Source: a virus. From it: DNA of 24,768 nt. The translations under genes were made by a program, and so were the position numbers. The stretch is from positions 1-24,768 of IMG/VR virus record IMGVR_UViG_3300044970_000102; one strand, given 5' to 3'. The notes under the pieces were generated by a model, which saw only the letters and a program-made list of their open reading frames with translations, ran no database searches and had not been told where the DNA came from. Shown piece after piece: positions 1-8,797 of the stretch; within the stretch, counting starts at the first letter, position 1; each line of letters starts with the position of its first letter.

Positions 1-31
1 TTTTAGCAAATTCTGTATAATCTAATGGCAT
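1..31 (-). CDS. Start of a further gene, cut by the left edge of the window
   Basis: An ATG at 29-31 opens a frame that reads MPLDYTEFAK without a stop to the window edge. It lies 10 bases after the stop of the 481-aa gene and follows an uninterrupted A-run leader like those of other genes here. In short-tailed phages the gene after the small internal proteins is often a large internal or ejected virion protein. That role is inferred from position only, because ten residues are too few to recognise a family. Confidence 0.6.
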   Translation of the reverse strand, partial: MPLDYTEFAK

Positions 32-41
32 AATTTTTTTT

Positions 42-1487
42 TTAAATTCCTAAACCTAATGGATCTCCTGATCTTGCTCTTGATGATCCTCCACCTTGTC
101 TTAATTTATTTAAGTCATTTATCCACTCTTGATCATTTACTGGAAAATATCTATATAAATTATCAGCATATTTATTACCCTTAAAAGGAACTGAATTTTG
201 TTTTTCTAATTGACCTCTATCTCCAGCCTTATACACATTTAAACCATCAGATTCAAACTTAAATATATATTCTCCTCCTGATGCTTCACTTAATTTTATT
301 TCAGCTTCTCTAGGATTACTTCCAGATATTTGTATAGCACTATAAACCTTACTAGCTATATTTGAAATAGGCTTTTCTTCTTTTCGGCTACCTCCGCCTC
401 CACCTCCGCTACTTCTGTATTGAGGTTCGTCTAGTTCAACTTTTCTTTTTAATCTTGAATCAATTGAATCCAAAACTGTTTGCCTTGCATTTTCAATTTG
501 TTTATTTGTCAAATTAGGCTGATAAACACCTTGATCATCTTGAGCAAGTAATATAAACTTTTCTTTCTCAGATTCAATAAACTTATCTAAAGCGTCGCCA
601 CTTAAAGCAGGTTTACCTAATTGTTTATTTAACTCATTTTCTTTTACTATTCTATCTTGAATTTTAGAGTTTAAATCTTTCTCACTATAATAAAAGTCAT
701 AATCACCGTCAGTGTTGTCTTTAAGTACACTTGTTATAGCTCTAGGATTATTTAAAACACCATTTGCTAAATCAAGTCTTGCTCTTTGAATAGCTGGATT
801 TTGTAAAGCATCAGTAATTGTCTTGTTTCCAAGCTCAATAGTCCAATCTTCCCAACCCTTTGTTTTTTCATCTACAATTGATGATAAGTCAACTTTATTG
901 TCAATTATATTTCCTGGTTGAGATATAGATCTTAAATCCATTACACTTGATGGATCAAATAAACCATTTTCATCTAATTGACCAATAACAAAATTGCCAT
1001 TATTAGGATCAACCTGTGTTTTTTTGTTTCTTAAATCACCCAATTGAGCAATTCTATTATTCAACTCTAACTCTAATCCAGAACCTAAACCTTCTTGCTG
1101 CCTTTTTAATGCCTCTTGCATTTGTTGATCATATCCCTTTGCAGTGTTTGCAAATGTTGACCAACTATCCATCAAGTTATTAATTCTATTCTTATATTCT
1201 AATGGAGTAATTTGACCAGCCTTTAATTGTCTATTCCATTCCATCATTGATTGTCTACCGTCATTTGAACCAGATAATATCAACTGGTTTAATGTTTGGC
1301 TTTTACCTAGTTCAGTATTCTGAAGTATTTTAGTATTGTCTGATTGGAGTTTGTCTAAAGCAGCTTTTTCAGCTTGTCTTTCAGCACCAATACCTTGTAT
1401 GGTAGTAACTAGTCCTCCAGTTAGTTTAGCCCAGTCTATCGGTGTAGCTGGTATATATCCTGTATATTCGTTATATCTGCTTGCCAT
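42..1487 (-). CDS. Putative internal virion (cargo) protein, 481 aa
   Basis: No family was recognised with certainty. The protein is hydrophilic and largely helical by eye. The N-terminal third is rich in Gln, Lys and Glu and looks coiled-coil (about residues 35-160). A glycine run near residue 365 forms a flexible linker to a compact C-terminal domain, and the tail is Gly/Ser/Arg-rich. It starts with ATG at 1487, three bases after the stop of the T7 gp14-like gene. Soluble, helical, linker-containing proteins next to a gp14-like gene in short-tailed phages are usually packaged inside the capsid and ejected with the DNA. The role is inferred from composition and position. A scaffold or tail-associated protein remains possible. 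Confidence 0.55.
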   Translation of the reverse strand: MASRYNEYTGYIPATPIDWAKLTGGLVTTIQGIGAERQAEKAALDKLQSDNTKILQNTELGKSQTLNQLILSGSNDGRQSMMEWNRQLKAGQITPLEYKNRINNLMDSWSTFANTAKGYDQQMQEALKRQQEGLGSGLELELNNRIAQLGDLRNKKTQVDPNNGNFVIGQLDENGLFDPSSVMDLRSISQPGNIIDNKVDLSSIVDEKTKGWEDWTIELGNKTITDALQNPAIQRARLDLANGVLNNPRAITSVLKDNTDGDYDFYYSEKDLNSKIQDRIVKENELNKQLGKPALSGDALDKFIESEKEKFILLAQDDQGVYQPNLTNKQIENARQTVLDSIDSRLKRKVELDEPQYRSSGGGGGGSRKEEKPISNIASKVYSAIQISGSNPREAEIKLSEASGGEYIFKFESDGLNVYKAGDRGQLEKQNSVPFKGNKYADNLYRYFPVNDQEWINDLNKLRQGGGSSRARSGDPLGLGI

Positions 1488-1490
1488 TTT

Positions 1491-2135
1491 TTAAGGTTGT
1501 TGTTCAATTGGGCTCATAAATTGACTCATATATGGATTCGTCACTTTGTTAGTAGTCCAATTAGCATTTTCAGCATATTGTTGTTGCTTATACAAAGGAA
1601 CTAATCCAGCAGCACTAGTAGCAGCACTTCCAAGTGAAGTAAACATGCCTTCAATAGCGGCATTACGGTTTTCTTCAGCAGCTACTCTTTGTTGTTGAGC
1701 ACTTTGTAATGCATTAGATCCAATCATAAATTCACGCTCTTGCTTTCTTGCTTGAATACCTTGCTCTGCTTCAGCTTGTGACATATCTCTTTGAAATTGT
1801 GCTTGACCTGCTTGAGCAGCTAAATTCAATGCTTGTTCATTTGTAGCCTGTAAAACATTTCCAACTCCACCAATAACTCCAGCTGCACCAGCACCTTGTA
1901 ATGCCTGCACTGCCTGTGTAGTTGCTTGAGCTTGTGATTGTTGCGCCAAATCAAATCCCAAAGTGGGAACTTGAACTTGTTTAAACGCATTAAATTCTTT
2001 GATGTTTTTAAGTTCACCTGCTGCTTTTTCTGCTGCCTGTGAAGCTGTTTTCATATCTTTATTGGCCTTGATTGCTTGAGCTGCACTCAAACCTAAACCA
2101 CCTAAAGCTACTATTGTGCCTGTTACTGCTGCCAT
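1491..2135 (-). CDS. T7 gp14-like internal virion protein, 214 aa
   Basis: The frame can be extended upstream to 2207, but the ATG at 2135 is preferred. It starts one base after the stop of the preceding gene (2137-2139), whereas the longer form would overlap that gene by about 70 bases with a basic, atypical N-terminus. The chosen start gives MAAVTGTIVALGGLGLSAAQ, a Gly/Ala-rich hydrophobic stretch that could insert in a membrane. A long Ala/Gln-rich helical region follows, with repeated AQ and QA pairs, and a short hydrophobic Ala/Gly segment lies near the C-terminus. This layout (about 200 aa, hydrophobic N-terminus, Ala/Gln helical middle) resembles the T7 internal core protein gp14, which is ejected into the outer membrane. 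Sequence identity was not tested, so the match is by architecture only. Confidence 0.6.
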   Translation of the reverse strand: MAAVTGTIVALGGLGLSAAQAIKANKDMKTASQAAEKAAGELKNIKEFNAFKQVQVPTLGFDLAQQSQAQATTQAVQALQGAGAAGVIGGVGNVLQATNEQALNLAAQAGQAQFQRDMSQAEAEQGIQARKQEREFMIGSNALQSAQQQRVAAEENRNAAIEGMFTSLGSAATSAAGLVPLYKQQQYAENANWTTNKVTNPYMSQFMSPIEQQP

Positions 2136-2136
2136 G

Positions 2137-2538
2137 TTATAATATTTTAACCATTTCTTGGCAATTACTGTCTCCCTTTTGGAAACCACAATTGCTATAT
2201 CTGTCAATTAGACTTTTGCTTTTTAAAGATGTATAAATGTATTTAAAATCTCCAGTATCTTTAACCATCTCTATTAATACATTTATAAGAAATTCAAGAG
2301 CTTCATGCCTATCATCTTCCCTATATTGAAAGTTCGAAACTATAAATTCTATCCAAGCTGTTTTTGAGTTTGTAAAGTAAACAAATCCAGCACATATCTC
2401 AAAGCCATCTTTGTGAACCATCACGCCTCCTTTGCCATTTTGTGGCAACATATCAGCTGGCGGAGGTGTCCACCCCCATTCTTTCCACCATGACGATAAC
2501 GTTTTATAATCATCATCATTTAAGAATCGAACTTCCAT
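2137..2538 (-). CDS. GNAT-fold-like phage protein, 133 aa
   Basis: ATG at 2538 (MEVRFLNDDDYKT) is chosen over an in-frame TTG at 2544. Either way the gene begins within 10 bases of the preceding stop. The sequence has the order of an N-acetyltransferase fold: an N-terminal strand, a helix with a conserved-looking WWKEWGW segment, a central strand ending CAGFVYF, a TAWIEFIVSN strand, a helix, then LIDRYSNCGFQKG, which matches the usual 'lyer.GF' GNAT ending. The canonical acetyl-CoA loop (Q/R-x-x-G-x-G/A) after the central strand is not evident; YREDDRHEALEF stands there. The protein may therefore bind a ligand poorly or serve a structural role. It sits between two virion genes, a position in which small GNAT-like proteins are common in Bacteroidetes phages. 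The fold call is moderate and the activity is unknown. Confidence 0.6.
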   Translation of the reverse strand: MEVRFLNDDDYKTLSSWWKEWGWTPPPADMLPQNGKGGVMVHKDGFEICAGFVYFTNSKTAWIEFIVSNFQYREDDRHEALEFLINVLIEMVKDTGDFKYIYTSLKSKSLIDRYSNCGFQKGDSNCQEMVKIL

Positions 2539-2546
2539 ACACAAAT

Positions 2547-3842
2547 TTACATAAAACTTTTAAATAATGAAGTTCCAACAGCAAATAACTTAACTTGTTC
2601 AGTCAAATCATTTTCTAAATTGATATTCATATAATATCCTCTAGCTCCAAATGATTCAGCTTGACTGTTTTTAACACATATTAAGAAATCAGTTGTAAGT
2701 GGAATACTACCTGTAGTAGTATCAACTGTAATTGAGTTAGATGACAAGTTAGTTATCGTTCCAACAAGAACCAATGTACCACTTGAATTTTTATATAACT
2801 TATCTCCAATACTAATACTTGAGTCAAGTTTAAATAAAAAGTCTAATACAACAGCAGATGGTGTTGTCGAGTCAACACTATCAGCCAATCCTACTCCTTG
2901 TGTAGATAAAGCCTTAACGTCAATCGTATTGTCAAATCGTCTTATGTATGCATACCACTGACCTTCCTTCTCAATAAAATATGTATAGTCAACACTTCCG
3001 TCATTTATGTTGGTATATACATTAGCCGTCCAAGGATGTGTACTATTAAGAGATACCGTATTAAACACCTTGACCGTTAATGGATCAGTATTGAAAATTG
3101 TTTGTATACTTGATGGATACTGCTGTCCATAAAAATTATTTCTAGTAGTATTTACATTATGCTTCCATAATTCACCACCTTTAAAAGTATAAAAAATACT
3201 ATTCATTTCTGTCATCCAATCAGGTGAATACGACCAAAATGAATTCCATCCTTCAGATATTTTTGAGTATGTTATTGTTTTTCGTGGGGGTGTACATTCT
3301 GACACTACAAACGACTCAAAGATGCTACCTTCTTCGATTGTGTAAGTACCGAAAGGGCAAGGGGTGTCTTCTGAAAGGGTGGCGTAAGTTACTAATTCAG
3401 TACATTGAGTTATTGAAACTGCTGTAAATGTTAGTAAATTTAAAAGTGTATAAGTTCCAAAAGGACAAGTATTATTTACTCCAAAAAACGCATAATTTGT
3501 AGATGGAGAAACTCTATTAAAATTCCATGAGCCAGCGCTGTTACTCCAAAAAACAGTATGGGCAACCCCAGCAATTAAAAAATCATATTTATTTTTTCCA
3601 TTTAATGTTCCTGTCGGAGATAAAGTTAAAGTTTGTGGTGAACCTCCCGTTGGTGTATAATTAAATTTAATACAATCACAACCCACAACGGGTGTTTCTT
3701 CAATTGCTTGTACTATCCAATTGGTACCATCTTTTAATATCTTAAATTCATCTGTGGTATATTCATCTGCTACACTCCACACCTCCACCGTTACAGGATC
3801 TTCACCTACTAATTGATAAGTTACTTTTATACAATCACACAT
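2547..3842 (-). CDS. Putative tail or virion protein with Cys-flanked repeats, 431 aa
   Basis: Three parts can be seen. Residues 2-52 and 55-110 are two related segments, each opening with a CDCIK motif followed by strand-rich sequence. Residues 126-147 and 162-183 are two copies of a 22-residue unit that begins CPFGTYT and ends in Cys. The C-terminal half (about 190-431) is strand-rich, with aromatic stretches such as IEKEGQWYAYIRR, and reads like a phage tail protein. It follows the giant tail protein by 12 bases and precedes the GNAT-like gene, so a tail-tip or tail-hub role is likely, but no named family was recognised. DNA encoding the second CPFGTYT unit (about 3290-3370) is visibly richer in G+C than its surroundings. 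The paired cysteines could be disulphides or metal ligands. Confidence 0.6.
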   Translation of the reverse strand: MCDCIKVTYQLVGEDPVTVEVWSVADEYTTDEFKILKDGTNWIVQAIEETPVVGCDCIKFNYTPTGGSPQTLTLSPTGTLNGKNKYDFLIAGVAHTVFWSNSAGSWNFNRVSPSTNYAFFGVNNTCPFGTYTLLNLLTFTAVSITQCTELVTYATLSEDTPCPFGTYTIEEGSIFESFVVSECTPPRKTITYSKISEGWNSFWSYSPDWMTEMNSIFYTFKGGELWKHNVNTTRNNFYGQQYPSSIQTIFNTDPLTVKVFNTVSLNSTHPWTANVYTNINDGSVDYTYFIEKEGQWYAYIRRFDNTIDVKALSTQGVGLADSVDSTTPSAVVLDFLFKLDSSISIGDKLYKNSSGTLVLVGTITNLSSNSITVDTTTGSIPLTTDFLICVKNSQAESFGARGYYMNINLENDLTEQVKLFAVGTSLFKSFM

Positions 3843-3854
3843 ATCACAAAATTA

Positions 3855-6800
3855 TTAAAGTTCTTCTTCTGGTGGTGGTGGTAGTTCTGTTCCATTTTGG
3901 AACAATCTAAATGTAGCCGTAGATCCATCGCAATACTCAACTATAAAATCAACATATCTGACTGCCTCCGAATCATTGCTATCAATATACGCATAAATAT
4001 CTTGATCACCATAACCCGAATCAATCAATATATTAACCCATCCAGTATCTACTCCACCATATTCTAATGTAATCGCCCAATATGTATTAGACATAATGCT
4101 AAACATAAAATAAGAATTTCCATCAGTTCCCCAAGTAACAGTTCTATTATTTTGACTAATAGACAATTGACAAGTACCTTGAGTTACATCTGTAAATGAT
4201 AACACATATGTCTCATTATATGGATCATACATTCCAAGCTTTTGAGTGTTTGGGTTATCTTTTAATTCATCTCTAAAATAGTTCTTCATACCATTTGCAG
4301 ATATTTCAATGACTTGATCACCTGCCATTTGAAGCACAGCACCTCTTCTAGCATCTGTGAAGAAAACTATATTGGCAAACTTGGCAAAGCTCTCAGGATT
4401 GTTACTGATGCCATATTCAGATGGATGAACAATCTGATTACCTAACACTTCAGGTACAGATGCCACCTGACCTCCACCAACAGCATCAACTAACAAGTTC
4501 TTTCCATAAAGAACTGACGTTATTTTGTCCTGTTGTAATACCATTAGATTGGTATCTTGAGCGTACAACTTTTGTATCGGTCCGTACTGCTTATCTAAAT
4601 TCTTAAAGTTCGCTTGAGATAAATTAAAAGAGTTTAGTCTATTGGTAGATGTATCTCCCTTAAAAATACCACTATAGCAAAGAGATGATATTCTAGACTC
4701 TTGTTTGTAATCCTCGATAACACTTGTAGCTCTTGGGCTATACTTCATTGTAGGTCTCAAGAAGTTATCATAAATTCTATACGACTCAACACCATTACCA
4801 AAAGCAAATGCGTTGAAATCTGAGTTATCAGATGTTACGTTATTTAACTCAACTACAAGTGAAACTGGAGATGGAGATGCATTTAAATCTTGATCGCTCT
4901 CCCATGACTGATAGAATACACTGCCTGTAGCAAATCCTGACGGTAATGGACCTGGCAAATCAATTATAATAGCGTATTCATTTATAACGTAAAGTATTTC
5001 ATAATAACCACTAGGCGGACCAAATGCCGCCAAAGGATCATCGTTTTTAACATATACTCTCTCTCCAGCATTGAATGAATGCATCATATCATTAGCAACA
5101 TCTCCAAATGGAGTAGCAGGTCCTAATACTGTGAAAAAATCAAACTCAGTAGGAACATTTGGCCAAGCATCACCATAAGTATAGTCATTCCATCTCCATG
5201 AAACTTTGTGATTACCACTTTCTATTCGATAAGTCTTACGCATTTCGTAAAATATATCAATATCTGATTCTAATGGTACTGTTTCGGCTGTAACAGCCAT
5301 AGTAGGAGTTTGTATTATTTCTAATTCAGCTAATATTTCATTAGGAGAAGATCCATCATAATCACCAACACCTCTTATTAACATGCATAGATGACCAGTA
5401 TTTGGATCTATATCACTACTTATAAATTGAGAATCTATGCTTGGACCACTAGGAGGATAACCAGTTTGTTTTCCAGGAGGAACAAGAGCTCTTCTAAATA
5501 TAATATTTATTGGAGATGTTTGTGTTGAATAATCATAAGCAATATATTGAAATGAGTCATAAGCTCCTGAATGCCAAAACCATTCCTCTAAATTTTTATA
5601 ATAATTATCACTAGTCCATGTATTATTTATATTTCGATCTGGTCCGTCAGATCTATCTCTGAGTATATTTATATTAATAATAGCTCCTGGGTATATAGGC
5701 CCATTGTATAAAAGTATAGCATGACCTTCATAATCTGTAGATTCATCAACTATATTAAATGGATATAAACCTCTTTCAAATACAGTAATAAATCTACTAT
5801 ATACAGTAGAGCTAAATCTAGTTGGTAAAAGCGCACTTCTTGTGCCTCCTCTAACATTTATAATATGCAAATCTCCTACATTGTAATTTGCAGATGTATC
5901 AAAATACAATCTAAAATCATCTGTATATGGAGGAAATACAGTTATATCTACAAAACTAGATATTGCTATTGCTGCACTATAATTAGTTCCATCTAATCTG
6001 TATGTCCATTTAAAATGAGTTCCAATATTTGATGATGGATTTGATGGATTTAATATCTGAACTGTTATTCTATAATCAATGTCATTATTTGATATAGGTC
6101 CATTGTAATCAGCAGTTACATCTCCTGAATTGTTTTGATAAGGATATATCAATGTATTGTCACCATTATTAGCATAATATGCGTATTCAAAATATGGCAA
6201 AGCTGGCCTAGCTTGCACTGGATTATATGGCTCATAAGATGAATTATTTACACCTCTGCCTGATCCATCATTGAAATAAGTTGTTGAAGTAGGATTATCT
6301 AAAAATGTATCAGATGCATCGGCTTTAATCTTAAAATATAAACCTTCAATACTAAATGGTGAACTAGCTTGTTTATATTCAAGCTCAAGAACTTTGAATT
6401 GTTTATTTGAATGAGTTGCTATTCCGTCAGAAGTTTTAAAAATAATATAACCTCCTACAGTTATTTTATCTCTATCAGATTCATTAATTAAGAAATATCT
6501 AAATACACCATCTACAATAAAAGTCCTAGGAAATATATTATAATAATCACCTTGAGATTGCTTGATTGCAAATCTATAATTTGTAGCCCAATATGGAGCT
6601 TCATTATTTAATGTTACTTTAATTGAATTAGCTGTACTTGAATTAGCTGGTGGTATATATATGAAATTTTGTTTACTAGTTAAAGCAGTAGTCATTCTAC
6701 CATATTCATCAGTATATATTATACCAATTTCATAATCACGATCACTTCTGAATGTCTTTTTAGGATCAGTTGTTATAGCCTCACTCTCAAGAGACAAAGT

Positions 6801-7886
6801 ATAATTAGGAATAATTTTTATACCATCTCCATTAACAATATCTCTAAATTGAACATAGTTACCATACACTAATCTATTCCCTATTATCTCTTGAGCTTTA
6901 GCAGTTAATGGTACATTATCAAATAATCTAGTTACTTCACTTGATTCTAACGGTGTGTATATCTTATTGGCTGAAAAAGTTATAGTATATTTTGAATTAT
7001 CTAATATTGGTATATCTGCTTTATTATAATTATCGACTATATAAACATTTAATTTATAAGTATCAAAGTAAAGAACCTGAATTTGTTCAACAAACTCATT
7101 TCCAGTATCAAATGTTACATCTACTTTATTATACTTATTTAGCATTCCTTTGTTGTCACCTGTGTTGTAATCATATGCGAATCCACTTGCATGAAATGCT
7201 ACTGATGAGAATGGTGATAAAGAACTATACTGATTGTCTTTATATTTAAAACGATATGAAAAATAAATAAACTTTTCTTGTATGTTGTTTGAAGCATCAA
7301 TGTTTGTACTAAAACTCAAATCAATTTTAGGGCTATATAATGGCGGTCTTAATATAACATTTATATCCTCAACTATTCTAGGATCATCAATTGTATATCC
7401 TTTACATCTTGAAACATTTACTCTTCTTGGAGGATTTAAACCATCTGTCCAATATATAAATGGACCTTCACCATCAGATATAGGAATAAAATTAATACCA
7501 GTTACAGGGTAGTTCTTATTAAAGTTTAATTGTCCTTGAGTACACAATAAAACAATACTTGTAAATTGGAATAATTCACTATATTCAAATATAGCATCAA
7601 AAGTATCACTAGTAACCAACCAATATATTAAGTTGTCAGCCTCATAAGTAACAGCTCCTATTGTTTTAGCATTAGAACCAACATAAGTGACACCTTCATC
7701 CTCCACTAAAGTTTGGATATTTGTAACCAGTGTATTGCCAAGTGAATTTGAAACAGCTCCTATATTAGATCCAGATGTAGTATCAATAGTTACATTTAAT
7801 GCATCAATAAACTCACCATCAGGAACAAGTCTCTCATCAAGATCTTTGTTCATCCTACCTGCAATAAAAGTCTTTTTTAATTCCAT
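3855..7886 (-). CDS. Giant tail (stabilisation/muzzle-type) protein with C-terminal BACON-like domain, 1343 aa
   Basis: The N-terminus (residues 8-22) carries the motif AGRMNKDLDERLVPD followed by EFIDALNV and GAVSNSLGN. This motif is typical of the very large tail stabilisation proteins of crAss-like and related short-tailed phages. The body is strand-rich with many Asn, Asp, Tyr and Pro residues, as expected of a large beta-structured tail component. Residues about 1237-1331 look like a BACON/Ig-like domain: NTYWAITL, then GWVNI, SGYGDQDIYAYID, a VRYVDFIVEY strand and the closing TFRLFQNG. A Pro-rich, Glu-rich tail ends the protein. It overlaps the upstream ring-protein stop by one base. 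BACON domains are linked to carbohydrate or mucin binding, and one occurs in a prototypical crAssphage protein. Binding here is inferred. The stabilisation/muzzle assignment is fairly strong. Confidence 0.75.
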   Translation of the reverse strand: MELKKTFIAGRMNKDLDERLVPDGEFIDALNVTIDTTSGSNIGAVSNSLGNTLVTNIQTLVEDEGVTYVGSNAKTIGAVTYEADNLIYWLVTSDTFDAIFEYSELFQFTSIVLLCTQGQLNFNKNYPVTGINFIPISDGEGPFIYWTDGLNPPRRVNVSRCKGYTIDDPRIVEDINVILRPPLYSPKIDLSFSTNIDASNNIQEKFIYFSYRFKYKDNQYSSLSPFSSVAFHASGFAYDYNTGDNKGMLNKYNKVDVTFDTGNEFVEQIQVLYFDTYKLNVYIVDNYNKADIPILDNSKYTITFSANKIYTPLESSEVTRLFDNVPLTAKAQEIIGNRLVYGNYVQFRDIVNGDGIKIIPNYTLSLESEAITTDPKKTFRSDRDYEIGIIYTDEYGRMTTALTSKQNFIYIPPANSSTANSIKVTLNNEAPYWATNYRFAIKQSQGDYYNIFPRTFIVDGVFRYFLINESDRDKITVGGYIIFKTSDGIATHSNKQFKVLELEYKQASSPFSIEGLYFKIKADASDTFLDNPTSTTYFNDGSGRGVNNSSYEPYNPVQARPALPYFEYAYYANNGDNTLIYPYQNNSGDVTADYNGPISNNDIDYRITVQILNPSNPSSNIGTHFKWTYRLDGTNYSAAIAISSFVDITVFPPYTDDFRLYFDTSANYNVGDLHIINVRGGTRSALLPTRFSSTVYSRFITVFERGLYPFNIVDESTDYEGHAILLYNGPIYPGAIININILRDRSDGPDRNINNTWTSDNYYKNLEEWFWHSGAYDSFQYIAYDYSTQTSPINIIFRRALVPPGKQTGYPPSGPSIDSQFISSDIDPNTGHLCMLIRGVGDYDGSSPNEILAELEIIQTPTMAVTAETVPLESDIDIFYEMRKTYRIESGNHKVSWRWNDYTYGDAWPNVPTEFDFFTVLGPATPFGDVANDMMHSFNAGERVYVKNDDPLAAFGPPSGYYEILYVINEYAIIIDLPGPLPSGFATGSVFYQSWESDQDLNASPSPVSLVVELNNVTSDNSDFNAFAFGNGVESYRIYDNFLRPTMKYSPRATSVIEDYKQESRISSLCYSGIFKGDTSTNRLNSFNLSQANFKNLDKQYGPIQKLYAQDTNLMVLQQDKITSVLYGKNLLVDAVGGGQVASVPEVLGNQIVHPSEYGISNNPESFAKFANIVFFTDARRGAVLQMAGDQVIEISANGMKNYFRDELKDNPNTQKLGMYDPYNETYVLSFTDVTQGTCQLSISQNNRTVTWGTDGNSYFMFSIMSNTYWAITLEYGGVDTGWVNILIDSGYGDQDIYAYIDSNDSEAVRYVDFIVEYCDGSTATFRLFQNGTELPPPPEEEL

Positions 7887-8794
7887 TATTTTATAATTTT
7901 ATCACGACCTCTTAACGACATAAGTAATCTCGCTGGGTGCAGATTGCTCAATCTTATTTTTGTATTTCGTAAAGATGCTGTTTTGGCTTTTTGAACTCTA
8001 TTAACAAGGTATTCTTGTACACCTGTTTTGTTACTTAAAATAGCCCACTTTAAATAATTGTAAATATACTCTTCAGCTAATTTGTTGATTGTGATAAGAG
8101 AATCATCACCATTTTCCATTCCATCTGAAATGTACTCAAGTACAATGTAACCATCTTCAACTCCAGTCGAAAAGTCAATTACACCAGCTGCTTTATTTAT
8201 AGTGAATTTAGGATTTCTATTTGCTTCATCTGTAGCTAAACCATAACGACCACCAATATTATAACCAAAATACCAATCGCCATTATAAGGCCATCCATAG
8301 TAACCATTATAAGGACCTGGACCTGTATATAATTGAGCATCTTGTCTCATTATATCAACTTTAGATGTTCCTGTTACAACTTCTCCATTTAAGTCAAAAA
8401 TAATGTCAAGATTGTTGTCTTGTAAATACGCAGTAGCTGATAATATTGTTCTATTTTCAGTCAGTTGTAATAATACACCTTCTCTTAATAAAGATATTCT
8501 TACATAATTAACATAATCAGGAGGCAATACCATTTTTAATTGACTGCCTAATTGCAACTCAAGTACCTTAATATTTCTTAAAGCGTCATAGTTAAGTTCT
8601 TGAATGGCTCTTTTTGCATGAAATAAAACAGTATAACGCTCAACATTATTAACAAGTTTATCATTGCCAACATACATAAGCATAAAATTGTTTACTATAT
8701 CAGCAAGGCTAACATATTGATATGAACCCCAGTTTATATCTTCAGGTATTATACCATTGTTAGTATAATATTGATAGTTAGTAATGTATGCCAT
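7886..8794 (-). CDS. Ring/connector (tail tubular) protein, 302 aa
   Basis: This matches my recollection of the conserved ring or tail-tubular proteins that stack beneath the portal in crAss-like phages. Visible features are an opening YVSLADIVNNFMLMYVG segment, a helix with FHAKRAIQELNYDALRNIK (about residues 58-77), LPPDYVNYVRISLL, an aromatic Gly/Pro/Tyr-rich loop (GPGPYNGYYGWPYNGDW, about 157-173), and a basic C-terminal helical region. It lies between another ring protein (three-base gap upstream) and the giant tail protein (one-base overlap), which is the expected order from portal to tail. Which ring of the neck it forms cannot be told from sequence alone. Confidence 0.7.
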   Translation of the reverse strand: MAYITNYQYYTNNGIIPEDINWGSYQYVSLADIVNNFMLMYVGNDKLVNNVERYTVLFHAKRAIQELNYDALRNIKVLELQLGSQLKMVLPPDYVNYVRISLLREGVLLQLTENRTILSATAYLQDNNLDIIFDLNGEVVTGTSKVDIMRQDAQLYTGPGPYNGYYGWPYNGDWYFGYNIGGRYGLATDEANRNPKFTINKAAGVIDFSTGVEDGYIVLEYISDGMENGDDSLITINKLAEEYIYNYLKWAILSNKTGVQEYLVNRVQKAKTASLRNTKIRLSNLHPARLLMSLRGRDKIIK

Positions 8795-8797
8795 TTA

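Noticed and set aside
361-420. Glycine-codon run in the 481-aa gene as a DNA repeat element
   Set aside because: It is explained by a Gly/Ser linker in the protein and is short.
1826-2017. 63-aa minus-strand frame inside the T7 gp14-like gene
   Set aside because: It lies wholly within a convincing gene in another frame and has no recognisable features.
2136-2207. 24-residue N-terminal extension of the T7 gp14-like protein (start at 2207)
   Set aside because: It would overlap the GNAT-like gene by about 70 bases, and the added residues are basic and unlike the family. The ATG at 2135 follows the preceding stop directly.
2539-2544. TTG start for the GNAT-like gene at 2544
   Set aside because: An ATG two codons later (2538) gives the same protein without a rare start codon.
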